DNA of 64,000 nucleotides from Pogonophryne albipinna. Lineage: Eukaryota; Chordata; Actinopteri; Perciformes; Artedidraconidae. The stretch covers positions 6,727,620 through 6,791,619 of the forward strand of contig CM053246.1 of the NCBI GenBank assembly GCA_028583405.1, written 5' to 3'. Below the pieces are notes generated by a model. The model saw nothing but the letters and a program-made list of their open reading frames with translations, was not told where the DNA came from and searched no databases. Shown piece after piece: positions 35,601 to 46,608 of this stretch (position 1 is the stretch's first letter; each line of letters begins with the position of its first letter). The translations under genes were made by a program, and so were the position numbers.

Positions 35601-36460
35601 TTAAAGTTGAAATCTTCCGGCCAAATTATAAAAGTGCCGGTCAAAGGTCTTCTGTCGGTTTTTATTGAGCTTTAAAACAAATGAATAACGACTCTATATA
35701 ATAATTTAAGAATAATACACAGAGTCTCTCTTTTCCTCCCCCTCTCCTGACAGCCCGTCAGTATTTTCGTTATCAGGAAATTATTGTATAGGCGTAGACA
35801 CGGAGCCGTTTGGCCCCCCAGAGCGTTGCCTCCGCAGATCTACCCACCTTGGGACCCGTTATCGTTTCTGCGTTTCCCTGTCGGCCTTGTGTGGCCGAAC
35901 CATCTATCTGATAGAGAACTGTAGCGACTACGACCCGTATCGTCTCCGTGCCCAGAAATGCGACAAGCATACAAAGGAAGAAATCAAAGGAGTTGCTGGA
36001 AATTAATAGCTTCACTGTCCTCCAGACCACATGCTGCTACCCATAAGGCCACTGTTTGTGTCTGTCTTTTTAACTTGATGTCTCCCTGATTGCATCATTG
36101 TGTATGCGTGAACTTGCTTCTTTTTTGTGTGTAAAGAGTAATGTAATGTAATAGTTGTACTAATAATTGTACTTCTTGTTGACAAAACCATGTTATACTT
36201 CAAACAGGTTTGCCAGGTTTGAAACTGTTTTGGAAATAAGAGCCCACTATCTTGATTCTGCCTGTATTGTGATCGGATATCACATGTCGAAGTGTTGAAT
36301 TGTCAACAAAAGCACTGTCATTTATGACAATTCTTAAGAGACCACAAGGGTCATTGTGGACACTAAGAGTCAGGAATGCTGGCAAAGAATCCCTGTCCTC
36401 GTCATGCATGTTGTAATGGTCTATTGGTCGTTTCCTGAAGCAATACTGCTTTATTACAGT

Positions 36461-36648
36461 ACATGACATGTTAGATGCTTTTATCCAAAGCGACTTATAT
36501 ACTCAATACTGTGGGCAATCCCAACAGGAGCAAATTTGGAGTGAAGTGTCTCAGGGACACAACGACATGCTGACTGCAGTGGGGTTTGAACCTGTGCTCC
36601 CCTGATCCGAACACCAACGCAATAGTCCACTGCGCCACACGCCTCCCT
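36461..36648 (+). mobile_element. tRNA-derived SINE
   Basis: Head ATGCTTTTATCCAAAGCGACTTA, middle GACATGCTGACTGCAGTGGG, B-box-like GGTTTGAACC and end CCACTGCGCCACACGCC. This is the layout of a widespread fish SINE family. Two poorer copies occur at 9.7 and 15.0 kb. Confidence 0.75.
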
Positions 36649-36919
36649 TTACACTTTATGAGTTAGATGATAGACTTATAAGACAATGATCACACTGTGC
36701 AGATTGTATTCTTCCAGTTGAGATATGAACAGACTGCAATGTTTGATGACAACAAAACTCTACAAAATGTAATTCATTTTTATTTCAATATAAAAGTGTG
36801 ATGCTCTTAATGTGAGTAATGGGTTTAGCAAACATTTATACATTTCATATAATTGTAATTTGTCAAAAAGAAAATATTTGAATCTATAAAACCAATGGGA
36901 CAACTATTTTGTTTCACTA

Positions 36920-37901
36920 TGCATGGGGAAACATCAGCAGGTTCACAGAGCTCTAGTCCTTTTACAAATCATGCTTTACTCCTTCATACAAACCCCCAAG
37001 AGAAATATGCTCTTCACCTCCTTTCTGACAAGTAAAATCCAAGCATCCCACACATATTTTATTATTGATAGGGTTAGCGTACATAGCATACAGACACACC
37101 TGAGAAGGATTACTCACCTGGATAAATACAACATGCCTTGCTCAGAGCCCTAGAGATACTAATGTTCGTTATGGCATCACAACATGGTTTGGTAACTTGT
37201 CAGTTAAATCTAAATCACAACTCCAGAGCTTGATAAAAAGGGCTGGAAAAATAATTGGCATGCTTCCACCATCCTCTCTTCAGGAGATATTTGAGGAGAT
37301 GGTGAGAAAGCAAGGCCGTAAAATCACATGCGACCCCAAACACATCCTGTATAGAGAGTTTGAGTTGCTAGAAGGTATAGATTACCAAACTGTAAATTGA
37401 ACAGGTATAAGTTTTCCTTTGTTCCGCTGTCAATCAAGCTGCTGAACAGTCAGAAACAATTGTGATTATGCTGTTAGGAGTTGTTGGGAGGTGCAATGTT
37501 TACATTGTAGTTTGTGCAATCGAGAAGGTTAAATAGGGGAAGTGCATTATGTGTAAATAGGTATGGACACAATAGGGATATGTGCAATTTGACGGACACT
37601 ATGCATAGGTGCAATAGGGAAAGTGCAATATTGATTTGTGTATGAATACAATAGGGAAAAGTGCAATATTTGATTATGTATGAATGCAATAGGGAAAGTG
37701 CAATTTGATTATGTCTGTGCAATAGGGATATGTGCAATAGGGAAAGTTCTGTACCTGTATGTTTCTTGTTTGTTTCTTTGCCATGTGATATGTAATCTCT
37801 GTTCTGTATCGATGACTGATTGACCTGAATGTTTTATGTGTATTATCTCGATGCCCAAGACGAATTTCTCCTAAGGGAGACAATAAAGCTCTATCTTATC
37901 T
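36920..37901 (+). pseudogene. 3' end of a LINE (non-LTR retrotransposon), frameshifted
   Basis: 37161-37397 encodes NVRYGITTWFGNLSVKSKSQ and continues through IFEEMVRKQGRKITCDPKHIL, the C-terminal part of fish L2/Rex-type reverse transcriptase proteins. A TGA at 37398-37400 coincides with a frameshift, because RYKFSFVPLSIKLLN follows in another frame. After it come GTGCAATAGGGA tandem-like repeats (37500-37745), CTCCTAAGGGAGACAATAAAGC and an (ATCTT)n tail, the usual LINE 3' end. It is 5'-truncated and dead. Confidence 0.8.
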
Positions 37902-37904
37902 TAA

Positions 37905-38649
37905 TGGCGCGTTTCCACTGCAGGCCTCGCTCGGCCTCGCTCGGTTTGGTTAGGCCTTATTAGGCCCAGCTCACTTTAATGCTGCGCTTCCATTACAGTT
38001 TAGGAATTGGGGTAGTTACTATAGTAACACAATGTAGGCCGTGACGTCATCTTGAATGAGAGCCCCAGAAAAACAACACAGCCGTTAGCTCTTAGCACTC
38101 AGAGCTCACAGCTCTTCATATCTGTTCAGAAACTAGACAAAAGTTAAACAAGTACAAACCACAGACTGCCTGTGTCATGGCGAATACAGTCGCTGGTTTA
38201 TTTATGTCTGTATAGGCCGTTGTTGTGAGTGTGGACGGTCGGAGCATAACGTTAGCTTAGCCAAGCTCCATTCAGAAAACACGCATTTTAAAAGGGTTTT
38301 TCGCCTGCCGTCTGTCTGCAGACTTGTCAAAGCATTAATTCATGGTTTTTACTAACCGGTATCAGTATGTTGTTACTTCGGCATCATTTAGAAACGTGTA
38401 TTACAATTAAATCACGGTCAAATATGTTCATCTTGTTGTAGTTATAGCCCCCTTGCCAGGGGGGTAGCATACTCAGCCCGACTCAGCCTGGTTGTTCTTG
38501 GCCCTAGTACCACGATTTAGTCGGGCCAGAAAAAAGGTGAAAAAGTAGCCCCGGGCCAAAACTAGGCCAAGTGGAAACGCAACCAAAAACGGGCCCCGCG
38601 CGGCTCGGCACGCTTAAAGCGAGCTACCCGCTGCAGTGGAAACGCGCCA
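37905..38649. mobile_element. PIF/Harbinger-like MITE, perfect 19-bp TIR, TAA TSD
   Basis: TGGCGCGTTTCCACTGCAG (37905-37923) and its exact reverse complement (38631-38649), flanked by TAA at 37902-37904 and 38650-38652. TWA trinucleotide targets are used by PIF/Harbinger elements. No transposase. Confidence 0.85.
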
Positions 38650-38799
38650 TAAGAGTTACGACACTCTTTGATGTCGCCGCCAGCCGGTCACGTGGTTTAT
38701 GTATGCCGGGATAGTTCCAAACGCACTTCCGTGGCAATGCTTCTCTATGGCAAAAACAGCACAAACATGGTCAAAATAGTCATAGATTAAACCATTGCT

Positions 38800-41040
38800 G
38801 TCTCCCAGGCGAGGATTTCCGCGTGGGTGACACAGATCCAGCGGCACCTCTGGCGGAAGCAGGCGTCTGTTACGGAGACGGCCAGAAAAGTGCTACTGGA
38901 CGCTCTAATCAGCCCGGACGGGCTGTTCGGACCCCAGTTCCACGCCATGGTGGAGTCCATGAAGACGGCCGCGGAACAGGCGGAAGGCATTCGCCAGCAT
39001 GTACAGCTGGCTCCAGCCTGCTGAGCGCCCACAGCGGCACCAACGCCCGAAGCAGCTGCGGCGTCCACGCCGGCCACAGGAGGCCGCAAGCGGAGAGACG
39101 CCCACAGCAACCGCCTCGGCATCAGACTCGCCCTTCGGCGGCTGCAGGGGCTCCGTCCCACGTCTCCGCTCCCCCACCACCCCAGAGACAGGGTCTTCCG
39201 GCGGCGAGTCAAAGGGGAGTGAGGCTCCCCCGCTCCTGGTCTGCTCCGCGAGAGCCTCCGAGGAAGCAGAGCCGCTAATTAAGCCGGCTGCCACTAATCT
39301 GTTGATTAAGTAGACAGCAGGGCTCGCTGCAGAAGCCTGCCGGTTTTAACCTGGGTTAATAACCTGGAGAGCTCGCGGCATTCCTCTGTCCGAGACACGC
39401 CTCCTACACACGGTCATAATAAACCCATGAGCGCCGTTATAACGCCTCATGTGGGCAGCACTGCACACACCTCCATCCATCCCCTGAGCGTGTACGTGCC
39501 TCATGATGAGAGTCGGAGTGAGACACAGCGTGTGGAGGCCCCCGCGCAGCCCTTTCGGTCCAAGCCCACCTGGGGTTGCCTCACGCCCTGTGTAAACCAG
39601 CTGCCTATAACCTGTCGGTTAATAGCCAGCAGGGCTCGTTGCTAAAGCCTGGTTTTAACCTGTCGGTTAATACATTTCAGAGCGCGCTAATTAAGCCGGC
39701 TGCCACTAATCTGTTGATTAGTAGACAGCAGGGCTCGCTGCAGAAGCCTGGTTTTAACCTGTTGGTTAATAAACTGCAGAGCTCGCGGCATTCCTCTGTC
39801 CGAGATACGCCTCGTACACACGGCCTTAATAACCTATGAGCGCCGTTATAACGCCTCGTGTGGGCAGCACTGCACACACCTCCATCCATCCCCTGAGCGT
39901 GTACGCGCCTCATGATGAGAGTCGGAGTGAGACGCAGCGTGTGGAGGCCCCCTCGCAGCCCTTTCGGTCCAAGCACACCTTGGGTTGCCTCACGGGCAGC
40001 GACGGCAGGGGCTCTGTCGTGGCTCGTCACCATGACGACCAAAAAAACACATCTCGAGCACGTGCGCCCGCTCTCAGAGTTTTTCTCAGAGTGGCAGCGC
40101 GTGGGTCTGATGGACAGATGGATGAGCAGGCTGATCAGCAGAGGAGAGGCCCTGCAGTTCGCCTCCCCCCCCCCCCCACAGTTCAATGGGATACAGGAAA
40201 CACTCCTGTCCTCCCAGAAGCTATGTCTTGCGCTCCAATCCGAGCTGCTGGAACTCCTGTTGAAAGAGGATATTTCCAGGGTTCCTCAAAGGGAGGAAAA
40301 TCAGGGGTTTTCACTCCCGTTATTTTTCTAATCCCGAAAAAGACTGGGGCAATGAGACATCCTCGATCTGTCAGTATTCCACATGCTGACGATCAAACAG
40401 GTGCTGGAATGTGTTCACCAGGACGACTGGTTCACTTCCACCTGAAGGATGCATACTTCCACGTACCCATCATCCCAAAACACAGGAAATTCCTGCGTTT
40501 TCTCATTTCAGGGAATATCAGACCAGACAATCGTCTGCCGTTCGGATATTTCCTGGCTCCTCCCATTTTTGTGTAGAGAAGGCTGGAGCCGCTACACAGA
40601 GGAGGGATGAGAGTGTGGTTTTCTCTGGACGACCTGCTATTTGCTGGCTCGCTCCAGGGAGGAAGTCGCTTTACAGACGGTACATGTCGTATCGCATCTG
40701 TCAAAGCCTGGGTTTCATAATAAATTGGAAGAAGAGCTGTCCTCTTCCCTCTCAGACAAACGTTTATCTGGAGTGGAATTAAACTCAGCCAGCAGAGCGC
40801 GGCTCTCGTGGCAGCGAGTGGAGAAACTGACAGCTCTCCTCCGGCATGTCACAACCCACACAGCCCTCTCCGGGACACAGCTGCTCAGCGTTGGCGTCAG
40901 CTGGTCATGTGATGATCCCCTTGGGTCTCTTCCAACAGGGGGACACTCCAGAGGTGGTTCATTCGCTGCAGAAGCCTGCTGTTTTTAACCTATTGGTTTA
41001 TAAACTGCAATCAATAATCAATCGAAATCCTGCTTGTTAG
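38800..41040 (+). pseudogene. DIRS1-like retroelement fragment
   Basis: 38827-39024 encodes a piece like the DIRS ORF1 product (SAWVTQIQRHLWRKQASVT...ISPDGLFGPQFHAMVESMK). 39912-40331 and overlapping frames to about 40790 carry the RT region: SEFFSEWQRVG, then LKDAYFHVPI, RLPFGYFLAP and an LDDLLFA motif in place of the usual YxDD, spread over several frames by frameshifts and deletions. No tyrosine recombinase or methyltransferase region remains. It is non-functional. Confidence 0.8.
39279..39995 (+). repeat. Direct duplication of about 300 bp inside the DIRS fragment
   Basis: 39279 to about 39590 recurs 409-410 bp later (39689 to about 39995): AAGCCGGCTGCCACTAATCT, GCGGCATTCCTCTGTCCGAG, TGAGCGCCGTTATAACGCCT. 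A further partial copy (CGCTGCAGAAGCCTG) is at about 40965. This may reflect the split repeat structure of DIRS elements or later duplication. Confidence 0.8.
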
Positions 41041-41230
41041 TTACCCAGCATCATTGATATATAAGCTGCTAGCGATTCATTACTGAAATCTTACCTTCAA
41101 AGCTGACGAAGTCGCGCTAGCTAACTAGCAGGCAATGCTAGCAAAATTGGTTGTAACAACCAAGATAAAATATAGATAATTACACTGTGCATATACAAAT
41201 GAAGACCAGTATAAGCATCATAAAGGGCCT

Positions 41231-41474
41231 CTGATACAATATAGACAGTTGACAATTCAAAAGAGTTCGATATTTCAGCAACTTACCCCTTTAACTAATC
41301 GATGCGCCGTAATGTAAGTGAATGAGGTCCAACGCCCAAATGACAATATTTGGAACTATTTCGATGTCCATACCCCGGAAGTAGGCACCGCCATTTTTTA
41401 CAACGGAGGTCTATGGGTGTGTCGTAACGCTTAGTATCTCTAATTTTGAATTGTCAACTGTCTCTATTGTATCT
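41231..41474. repeat. Inverted repeat, 33-bp arms
   Basis: CTGATACAATATAGACAGTT... (41231-41263) and its near-perfect inverse at 41442-41474 enclose 178 bp. Probably a small MITE in the outer element. The rest of 41475-42070 is unassigned. Confidence 0.65.
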
Positions 41475-42206
41475 GTCTGTATTGTACCCACAATTGTTGT
41501 TCGCACAATTATGCTTCTGTTTTTCACTTTTTGGTGTCCATTGTTCAGCCTTGCTAAGCAACCATTTGTTTTGGCCAAAATGTGTTATTCACATTCCTGA
41601 CTCCAGTTTGATGTGCTGCATTCTCCTCTGAGTGGTCCTGATTTCAGGCAGAGGTCATGGCTTGGAAGGTTTTATATCCTCTAGTGCCTCAACAGAACCT
41701 AATATGAATTGCTTTTTTCAGTTTCTCTTTTTTTTTTATTATCTCGTCGCTGGATCACCTCCCCCTGGCAAAGTGGGCTCGTCATTGACAAACCTGTTTT
41801 TGTTGCTCTGTTGAGCCATGGTGTGTGTGTTTTTTTATATACAGTATATATATGTACCATTCAATAACGCAATCGCTGCTGTCTGTCTGTCCCATAGAAG
41901 AACATGACAGCGCAGCGCAACTATACTACGGACGTGACATCCACATAGCCTGCTTGTGCTACCACACTCTTCCCTCAAAATATCGTTAAATAACGAAACT
42001 TGGAAATAGTGCCAATCCATACAAAGTGTAACCACATCATGTAAATATGAAAGCAATCTTTAAAAAATAACAGCGTTGGTTTAATCTATGACTATTTTGA
42101 CCATGTTTGTGCTGTTTTTGCCATAGAGAAGCATTGCCACGGAAGTGCGTTTGGAACTATCCCGGCATACATAAACCACGTGACCGGCTGGCGGCGACAT
42201 CAAAGA

Positions 42207-43213
42207 CTAGGCTTGTTTGAGACGCGTTGCGGCTCGCTTCGAAAGTAGACGAGAATAACCGATTGCAGCCGGGGGAGGTCTCAAAAAGCGTGTCTGAAGT
42301 CGGACAGCTCGGAGTCGGCTTCGTCTTCTTCTCTCGGTTATTTGGCGGATTGCAAACAACTTTAAGGTGCATACCGCCACCTCCGGAGTCGGCTTGACTC
42401 GGTTTGCATTAATAAAGAATGCACACATGTGTTTAATCGTTAATGTCAGATATGTACTAAGTAAATACATTTGTTCCTGCTCAAGATTAGATTCAACTTT
42501 ATTGTTATTGCACATATTACAGGTACTGAGACAACGAAATGCAGTTTAGCTTCTAACCAGGTGCAACAAGCAGTAAAGTGAAAAGTAATGTACACAATCT
42601 ACAGAATAAAATATATAATGAATTGAATGATGAATAAACAGTGAGGGGTATGAATACACTAGATATACACAGCAGCCTGTTAGCAGTATGAACAGTGTGT
42701 ATGAATACACTAGATATCAGCCTGTGAGCAGTATGAACAGTGTGTATGAATATGCTAAGATATATAACGTATGAAAACGGTAAGCAGTGCAAGTATAGTA
42801 TAAAAATATATGGATATTAATTTCATGATGATAAACATTGTGGAACAATGATGAAAAATGTGAATGGAAGTGGCGACGTAAAACTGACACAAAACAACAA
42901 CAAACTTTTGCCGAGCCAATTGGAGAGTTTCATCACCAGCACGTGGTAAAAACCACCAATGAGCGCTCAGCTCGAGATACCAGCGAGTCGTTTCCCATCA
43001 AGCATTTCGCTTCCGCAGCCCGTGGAGAGGAACTGCGCCGCCTCGCCTTGCCTCGCTCTCAAGGCTGCGGGCGTCTTTGTCCCGCGAGATTTCAACGTCT
43101 CATGTAGGCGGGACTCCAGAGCAAGTCGGACAAAATGACTAACCATCATGCAACGCACTAGCAAGACGTTGATCGCAACTGCGCAGGTCTACGCAGGTCT
43201 CAAACAAGCCTAG
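42207..43213. mobile_element. Insertion with 17-bp TIR interrupting the outer right arm
   Basis: CTAGGCTTGTTTGAGAC (42207-42223) and GTCTCAAACAAGCCTAG (43197-43213) are perfect inverted ends. Removing the block rejoins ATCAAAGA with GTGTCGTAA, exactly the sequence of the outer left arm. No clear target duplication. It contains an inverted LINE 3' end. Confidence 0.78.
42480..42800 (-). mobile_element. LINE 3' end, minus strand
   Basis: Read on the minus strand it ends in CATTTCGTTGTCTCAGTACC and AATGACAATAAAGTTGAATC-like text, as in fish L2-type LINEs. AGTATGAACAGTGTGTATGA repeats twice within it. Confidence 0.6.
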
Positions 43214-44091
43214 TGTCGTAATAGGCCGCAAGGTGAACCTCGAAAAGTCCTTTAGAAAAGAAATCCCGCTCCACAGAAGTGGAACTACACAATATTTAGT
43301 TCATAAAAAAGAACGAGTCATGCTTATCCACCAAAAAAAAGTTTGTCGCTAAAATTCCTGTCAATTCTTCTAGGCACGTAATTATTGGCTGAACTAGTCC
43401 CTTCAAAGCGTAATAATATCTTGGTCAAAAGTAGTGCCACGGTTCGTCACGTGATCGTGCTACACCAATTGGGTAGCTGCATATTGTCAACAGAAGTGAA
43501 AGATGGCCGCCTACATGGTTACGCTAAACCAGACCAAATGGATTCTAAACAGTGCTGTATGCTTGTTTTATGTCATGTTTTGTCATATGTCTTAATACAT
43601 CACTAAGTCCGAGGTATTTGCGTTGTATACGCGGTATTTGTGAGAGCTTTTACTATCTGGGAACAGAGTTGACCATCGAATCAACATTAGCTAGCAGCGT
43701 TTATCAGCCAACTCCAGCTACAACAACATTCCTGGACTACCATGTTCGCATCGTTAGGTTCATTGGCTGAGCTCGTGGATTATTCCATTAGACTGAGGAC
43801 TTTTTGTCTGTCTGTCTGTTGTTATTGTTACCCTGTACACGTTAAATGCACTCTTAAAATAAACATGACTTGATTTCATACATAGCTGCGTCCAAGAAGA
43901 AGGTTAACTTGTTACGTTAAGTAATTTAGATCAATAAAATGTAGTACTTATACCAATGTCCATTGATTCATTTATTTACTCATTCATCCCTCCACAAATG
44001 AAAACAACACTGATGAACCATAAAAACGAGATGTATTACAAATATAAAAGGTATGACATAGAAAACAGTACAAAACAGAATAAGGACACTC

Positions 44092-44647
44092 CTATTCCTC
44101 ACTGTCAGTGTCAGGGCAGTCATCGTTCTCTTCCTCCGTTTCTTTTTTATTTGCACAATTTGAGCAACGACATAAGTCTGTGCAACAGAGTCCTGCAGAG
44201 AAGCATGAACATCTGCCTTTCTCACAGGCAGACTCTTTGCAGCTGCAGTGTATCACATTCAACACTGTCAGGGGCAGGATTTCTTGTCATCCAGGTGACG
44301 TGTAAGTTCCCATCCTCTATTTCCCAACCATATCCAGCAGGTGATGGAGCATTTATTTCTCTTTTGAGACAGGACCTCATTATTGCTGCCTGGTCATTTG
44401 CCCTTTTGCAGTGCTGATGGAGGGCATCAGGAGTAGGGGGAATGCTTAATTCTGGCAAGGCCGATGATGCCATACAGAAAGCCTTGTACCTAGCATCATT
44501 TACATTTTCGGCTGCTGGCTGATCATATAGGCAAAGAAGTGCAAATGTTGATTGCTCCAAGTTAAAGTTAGTACCTAAACTTCTAAAAGCCTTAAGGTAG
44601 TCATCTTTCTCACATGCAACAGCAAATGACTTTCTTTTACCTCTCAC
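44092..44647 (-). pseudogene. Frameshifted gene fragment for a CXC (tesmin/TSO1-like) tail protein
   Basis: On the minus strand 44647 to about 44266 reads RGKRKSFAVACEKDDYLKAF... IPPTPDALHQHCKRANDQAA and SPAGYGWEIEDGNLHVTWM. After a one-base frameshift near 44262-44266 it continues CSCKESACEKGRCSCFSAG and LCCTDLCRCSNCANK, ending at a TAG (44092-44094). The order (R/K-rich start, PPT-LxxHxKRA, SP-GWGW, CxC-x-C tail) matches an undescribed protein type that is repetitive in fish and cnidarian genomes. The Cys spacing suggests zinc or DNA binding. No start codon is visible. Dead in this copy. Confidence 0.65.
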
Positions 44648-44698
44648 AAATACCGCGTATATAACGCAAATACCTCGGACTTAGTGATGTATTAAGAC

Positions 44699-44979
44699 TA
44701 GGGCTGTCAGTCGATTAAAATATGTAATCGCGATTAATCGCATGATTGTCCATAGTTAATCGCGATTAATCGCACATTTTTTATCTGTTCTAAATGTACC
44801 TGAGAGGAATATTTTTCAAGTTTTTAATACTCTTATCAACATATGAGTGGACAAATATGCTTTATGCTAATGTTTATTATCATTTGAACAATGACAAATA
44901 TTCTCATGAATATTAAACGCAACAACCTCTGAACATTACAAATATTCGCCTCAATTCAACCTCTCATACAATAATACAC

Positions 44980-45023
<44 letters not shown>

Positions 45024-45545
45024 TGGATCGTTGGAGCTATGTGCAACTCAAGGCATATGCTGGACGCTGCAATCATGTTGCGCACTATCCGTGCTGACTT
45101 TTCGTACAATGTCCCACTGTCTGGCTTCCTGCATAAAGTCAAGTGCTCGGCGTAGTTGTGGCGAAATGTCGCTCCTCTGTTTTCATTTAAACAGCTCCTT
45201 ATATCCGTTAGCGCAGCTAGCTAGCACCAGATGCTAACAACAACAATGCACGTAAGGTCTCTCTCTCGCTCGCTCGGGCCACACATACACACACCCTCCC
45301 GGTCCTCCCGATGGCCAGTCGGTGCCTGCCGATGAGCCTGGAAGTGTGGTCTGCCACAAGCGGACGGCAGGAGCGGGGCTGTCATTATCAGCTTGTAGAT
45401 GGTATTTTAAACTCGATGCGCTCTGAAACTACGGGGCGGCCGAGGGAGAAAAAAATTACACATGCGTTAATCGCGTTAAAATAATTAGTGGCGTTAATTT
45501 TTTTTTGCGTTAATGCGTTATTAACGCGTTAACTTGACAGCCCTA
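44699..45545. mobile_element. hAT-type element, perfect 8-bp TSD ATTAAGAC
   Basis: Ends TAGGGCTGTCA and TGACAGCCCTA, flanked by ATTAAGAC at 44691-44698 and 45546-45553. It inserted into the right arm of the 43222-45910 element. It carries GATTAATCGCG subterminal repeats and a GT microsatellite (44983-45022). Same terminal type as the element at 6496. Confidence 0.92.
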
Positions 45546-46177
45546 ATTAAGACATATGACAAAACATGACATAAAACAAGCATACAGCACTGTTTAGAAT
45601 CCATTTGGTCTGGTTTAGCGTAACCATGTAGGCGGCCATCTTTCACTTCTGTTGACAATATGCAGCTACCCAATTGGTGTAGCACGATCACGTGACGAAC
45701 CGTGGCACTACTTTTGATCAAGATATGATTACGCTTTGAAGGGACTAGTTCAGCCAATAATTACGTGCCTAGAAGAATTGACAGGAATTTTAGCGACGAA
45801 CTTTTTTTTGGTGGATAAGCATGACTCGTTCTTTTTTATGAACTAAAGATTGTGTAGTTCCACTTCTGTGGAGCGGGATGAAACGATAACAGGGTTCACC
45901 TTGTGGCCTATAACTCTTATCACTGAACTACCTCTCATACATGTGGTGCTTTTATGTTTGCACGGAAAGGTGCTATTCCTTTTTTACAAAAAAATAAAAG
46001 CCTTAGTTGTGAATCGTATAGTGGTGTATTTTAATTAACATGGCTTCAGTGTGGAATAAAAGTTTGAATACGTTTAAATATAGTCTATTAATTAATCATC
46101 CACGTAGTTTTTTGGCTTCGGAAGTCATATTTCCCACAGTACCCAAAAGCAACACGTATGGGCAGTGAGCATCGTGA

Positions 46178-46273
46178 TTTGAATGAACAGACCAATCAAC
46201 GGCCTCGACGCTGGCTCTCCGTCACTCTTGCCCAATCACAGCGCAGCACCGTTGTTTGCCTTCCCTTTTTGAA
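46178..46273 (+). promoter_or_regulatory. ect2: ect2 promoter: two CCAAT boxes and a CHR-like TTTGAA
   Basis: CCAAT at 46192-46196 and 46232-46236 (35 bp apart), then TTTGAA at 46268-46273, 31 bp after the second box. NF-Y-bound CCAAT boxes followed by a CHR near the start site are the known layout of genes repressed in G0/G1 by DREAM and activated in G2/M by MuvB complexes. ECT2, needed for cytokinesis, is such a gene. A second TTTGAA lies at 46178. No TATA box is obvious. Binding is inference. Confidence 0.6.
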
Positions 46274-46608
46274 TTGTGCTCTAACAGAAGGCAGACGCCT
46301 TCTCGGGACTAATATGAAGTAGTTATCTGTCAACAAACTAACGCAGCAACATTTTGACTATTTGAACGCATACAGATCATCATGCATTGACACCACACTT
46401 GAAATTCAACGGAGAAATGTTTCATATGTTATGATTGTTTTGGACCGAAGAGGACTTATCAGTATTTCTTCATTGTAGAGTTGACTCGCTAGCTAGGTGG
46501 CTAGCTAAGTTAGCTAAAGGGCTTTTTTTAATTTGACGGTAGCTAATTTAGCTCCGCTTACTACATTTTTCTTTTATTCTTTTTCTCTAAGGTACCAGCC
46601 ACAGGTTG
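46274..46608 (+). other. ect2: Candidate ect2 5'UTR exon 1
   Basis: Downstream of the CHR and ending at a strong donor (GGTTG then GTAAGT at 46609). The start is unknown. No long open frame, consistent with a non-coding first exon. The intron 46609-47376 shows nothing else recognisable. Confidence 0.4.

Larger units (their letters stand above)
43222..45910. mobile_element. Long-TIR element with TAA TSD (Harbinger-like) carrying a CXC gene fragment
   Basis: The left arm 43222-43648 is inverted as 44640-44698 plus 45554-45910, with the hAT between. It is flanked by TAA (43219-43221, 45911-45913), and the TAA lies inside the outer element's right arm. The roughly 1-kb interior encodes part of a cysteine-rich protein on the minus strand. 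TIRs of over 400 bp are unusual for Harbinger, so the superfamily is tentative. Confidence 0.75.
37902..45919. mobile_element. Nested stack inside a long-TIR DNA element of unknown family
   Basis: The outer element has arms 38651-38800 and 42071-42206, near-perfect inverted (AGTTCCAAACGCACTTCCG and partner). Its right arm is interrupted and resumes at 43213-43221 and 45914-45919, which together match the left arm outward to TAAGAG. Inside lie a DIRS1-like fragment and non-coding sequence. Its own target duplication could not be resolved because the left end abuts the LINE tail. Confidence 0.75.

Noticed and set aside
36570..36648. Functional tRNA gene
   Set aside because: Only A/B-box-like pieces within a SINE; no cloverleaf or proper ends.
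38787..39294. Minus-strand frames of 129-141 codons over the DIRS fragment
   Set aside because: They are shadows of the + strand DIRS ORF1-like segment in GC-rich DNA.
39836..40576. 246-codon frame as an intact reverse transcriptase gene
   Set aside because: RT motifs are spread over at least three frames and the LDD motif lies outside this frame, so it is a decayed copy.
43385..45757. Two identical frames beginning MAELVPSKRN as a duplicated gene
   Set aside because: They are the two arms of a transposon inverted repeat, read outward in each; no coding similarity.
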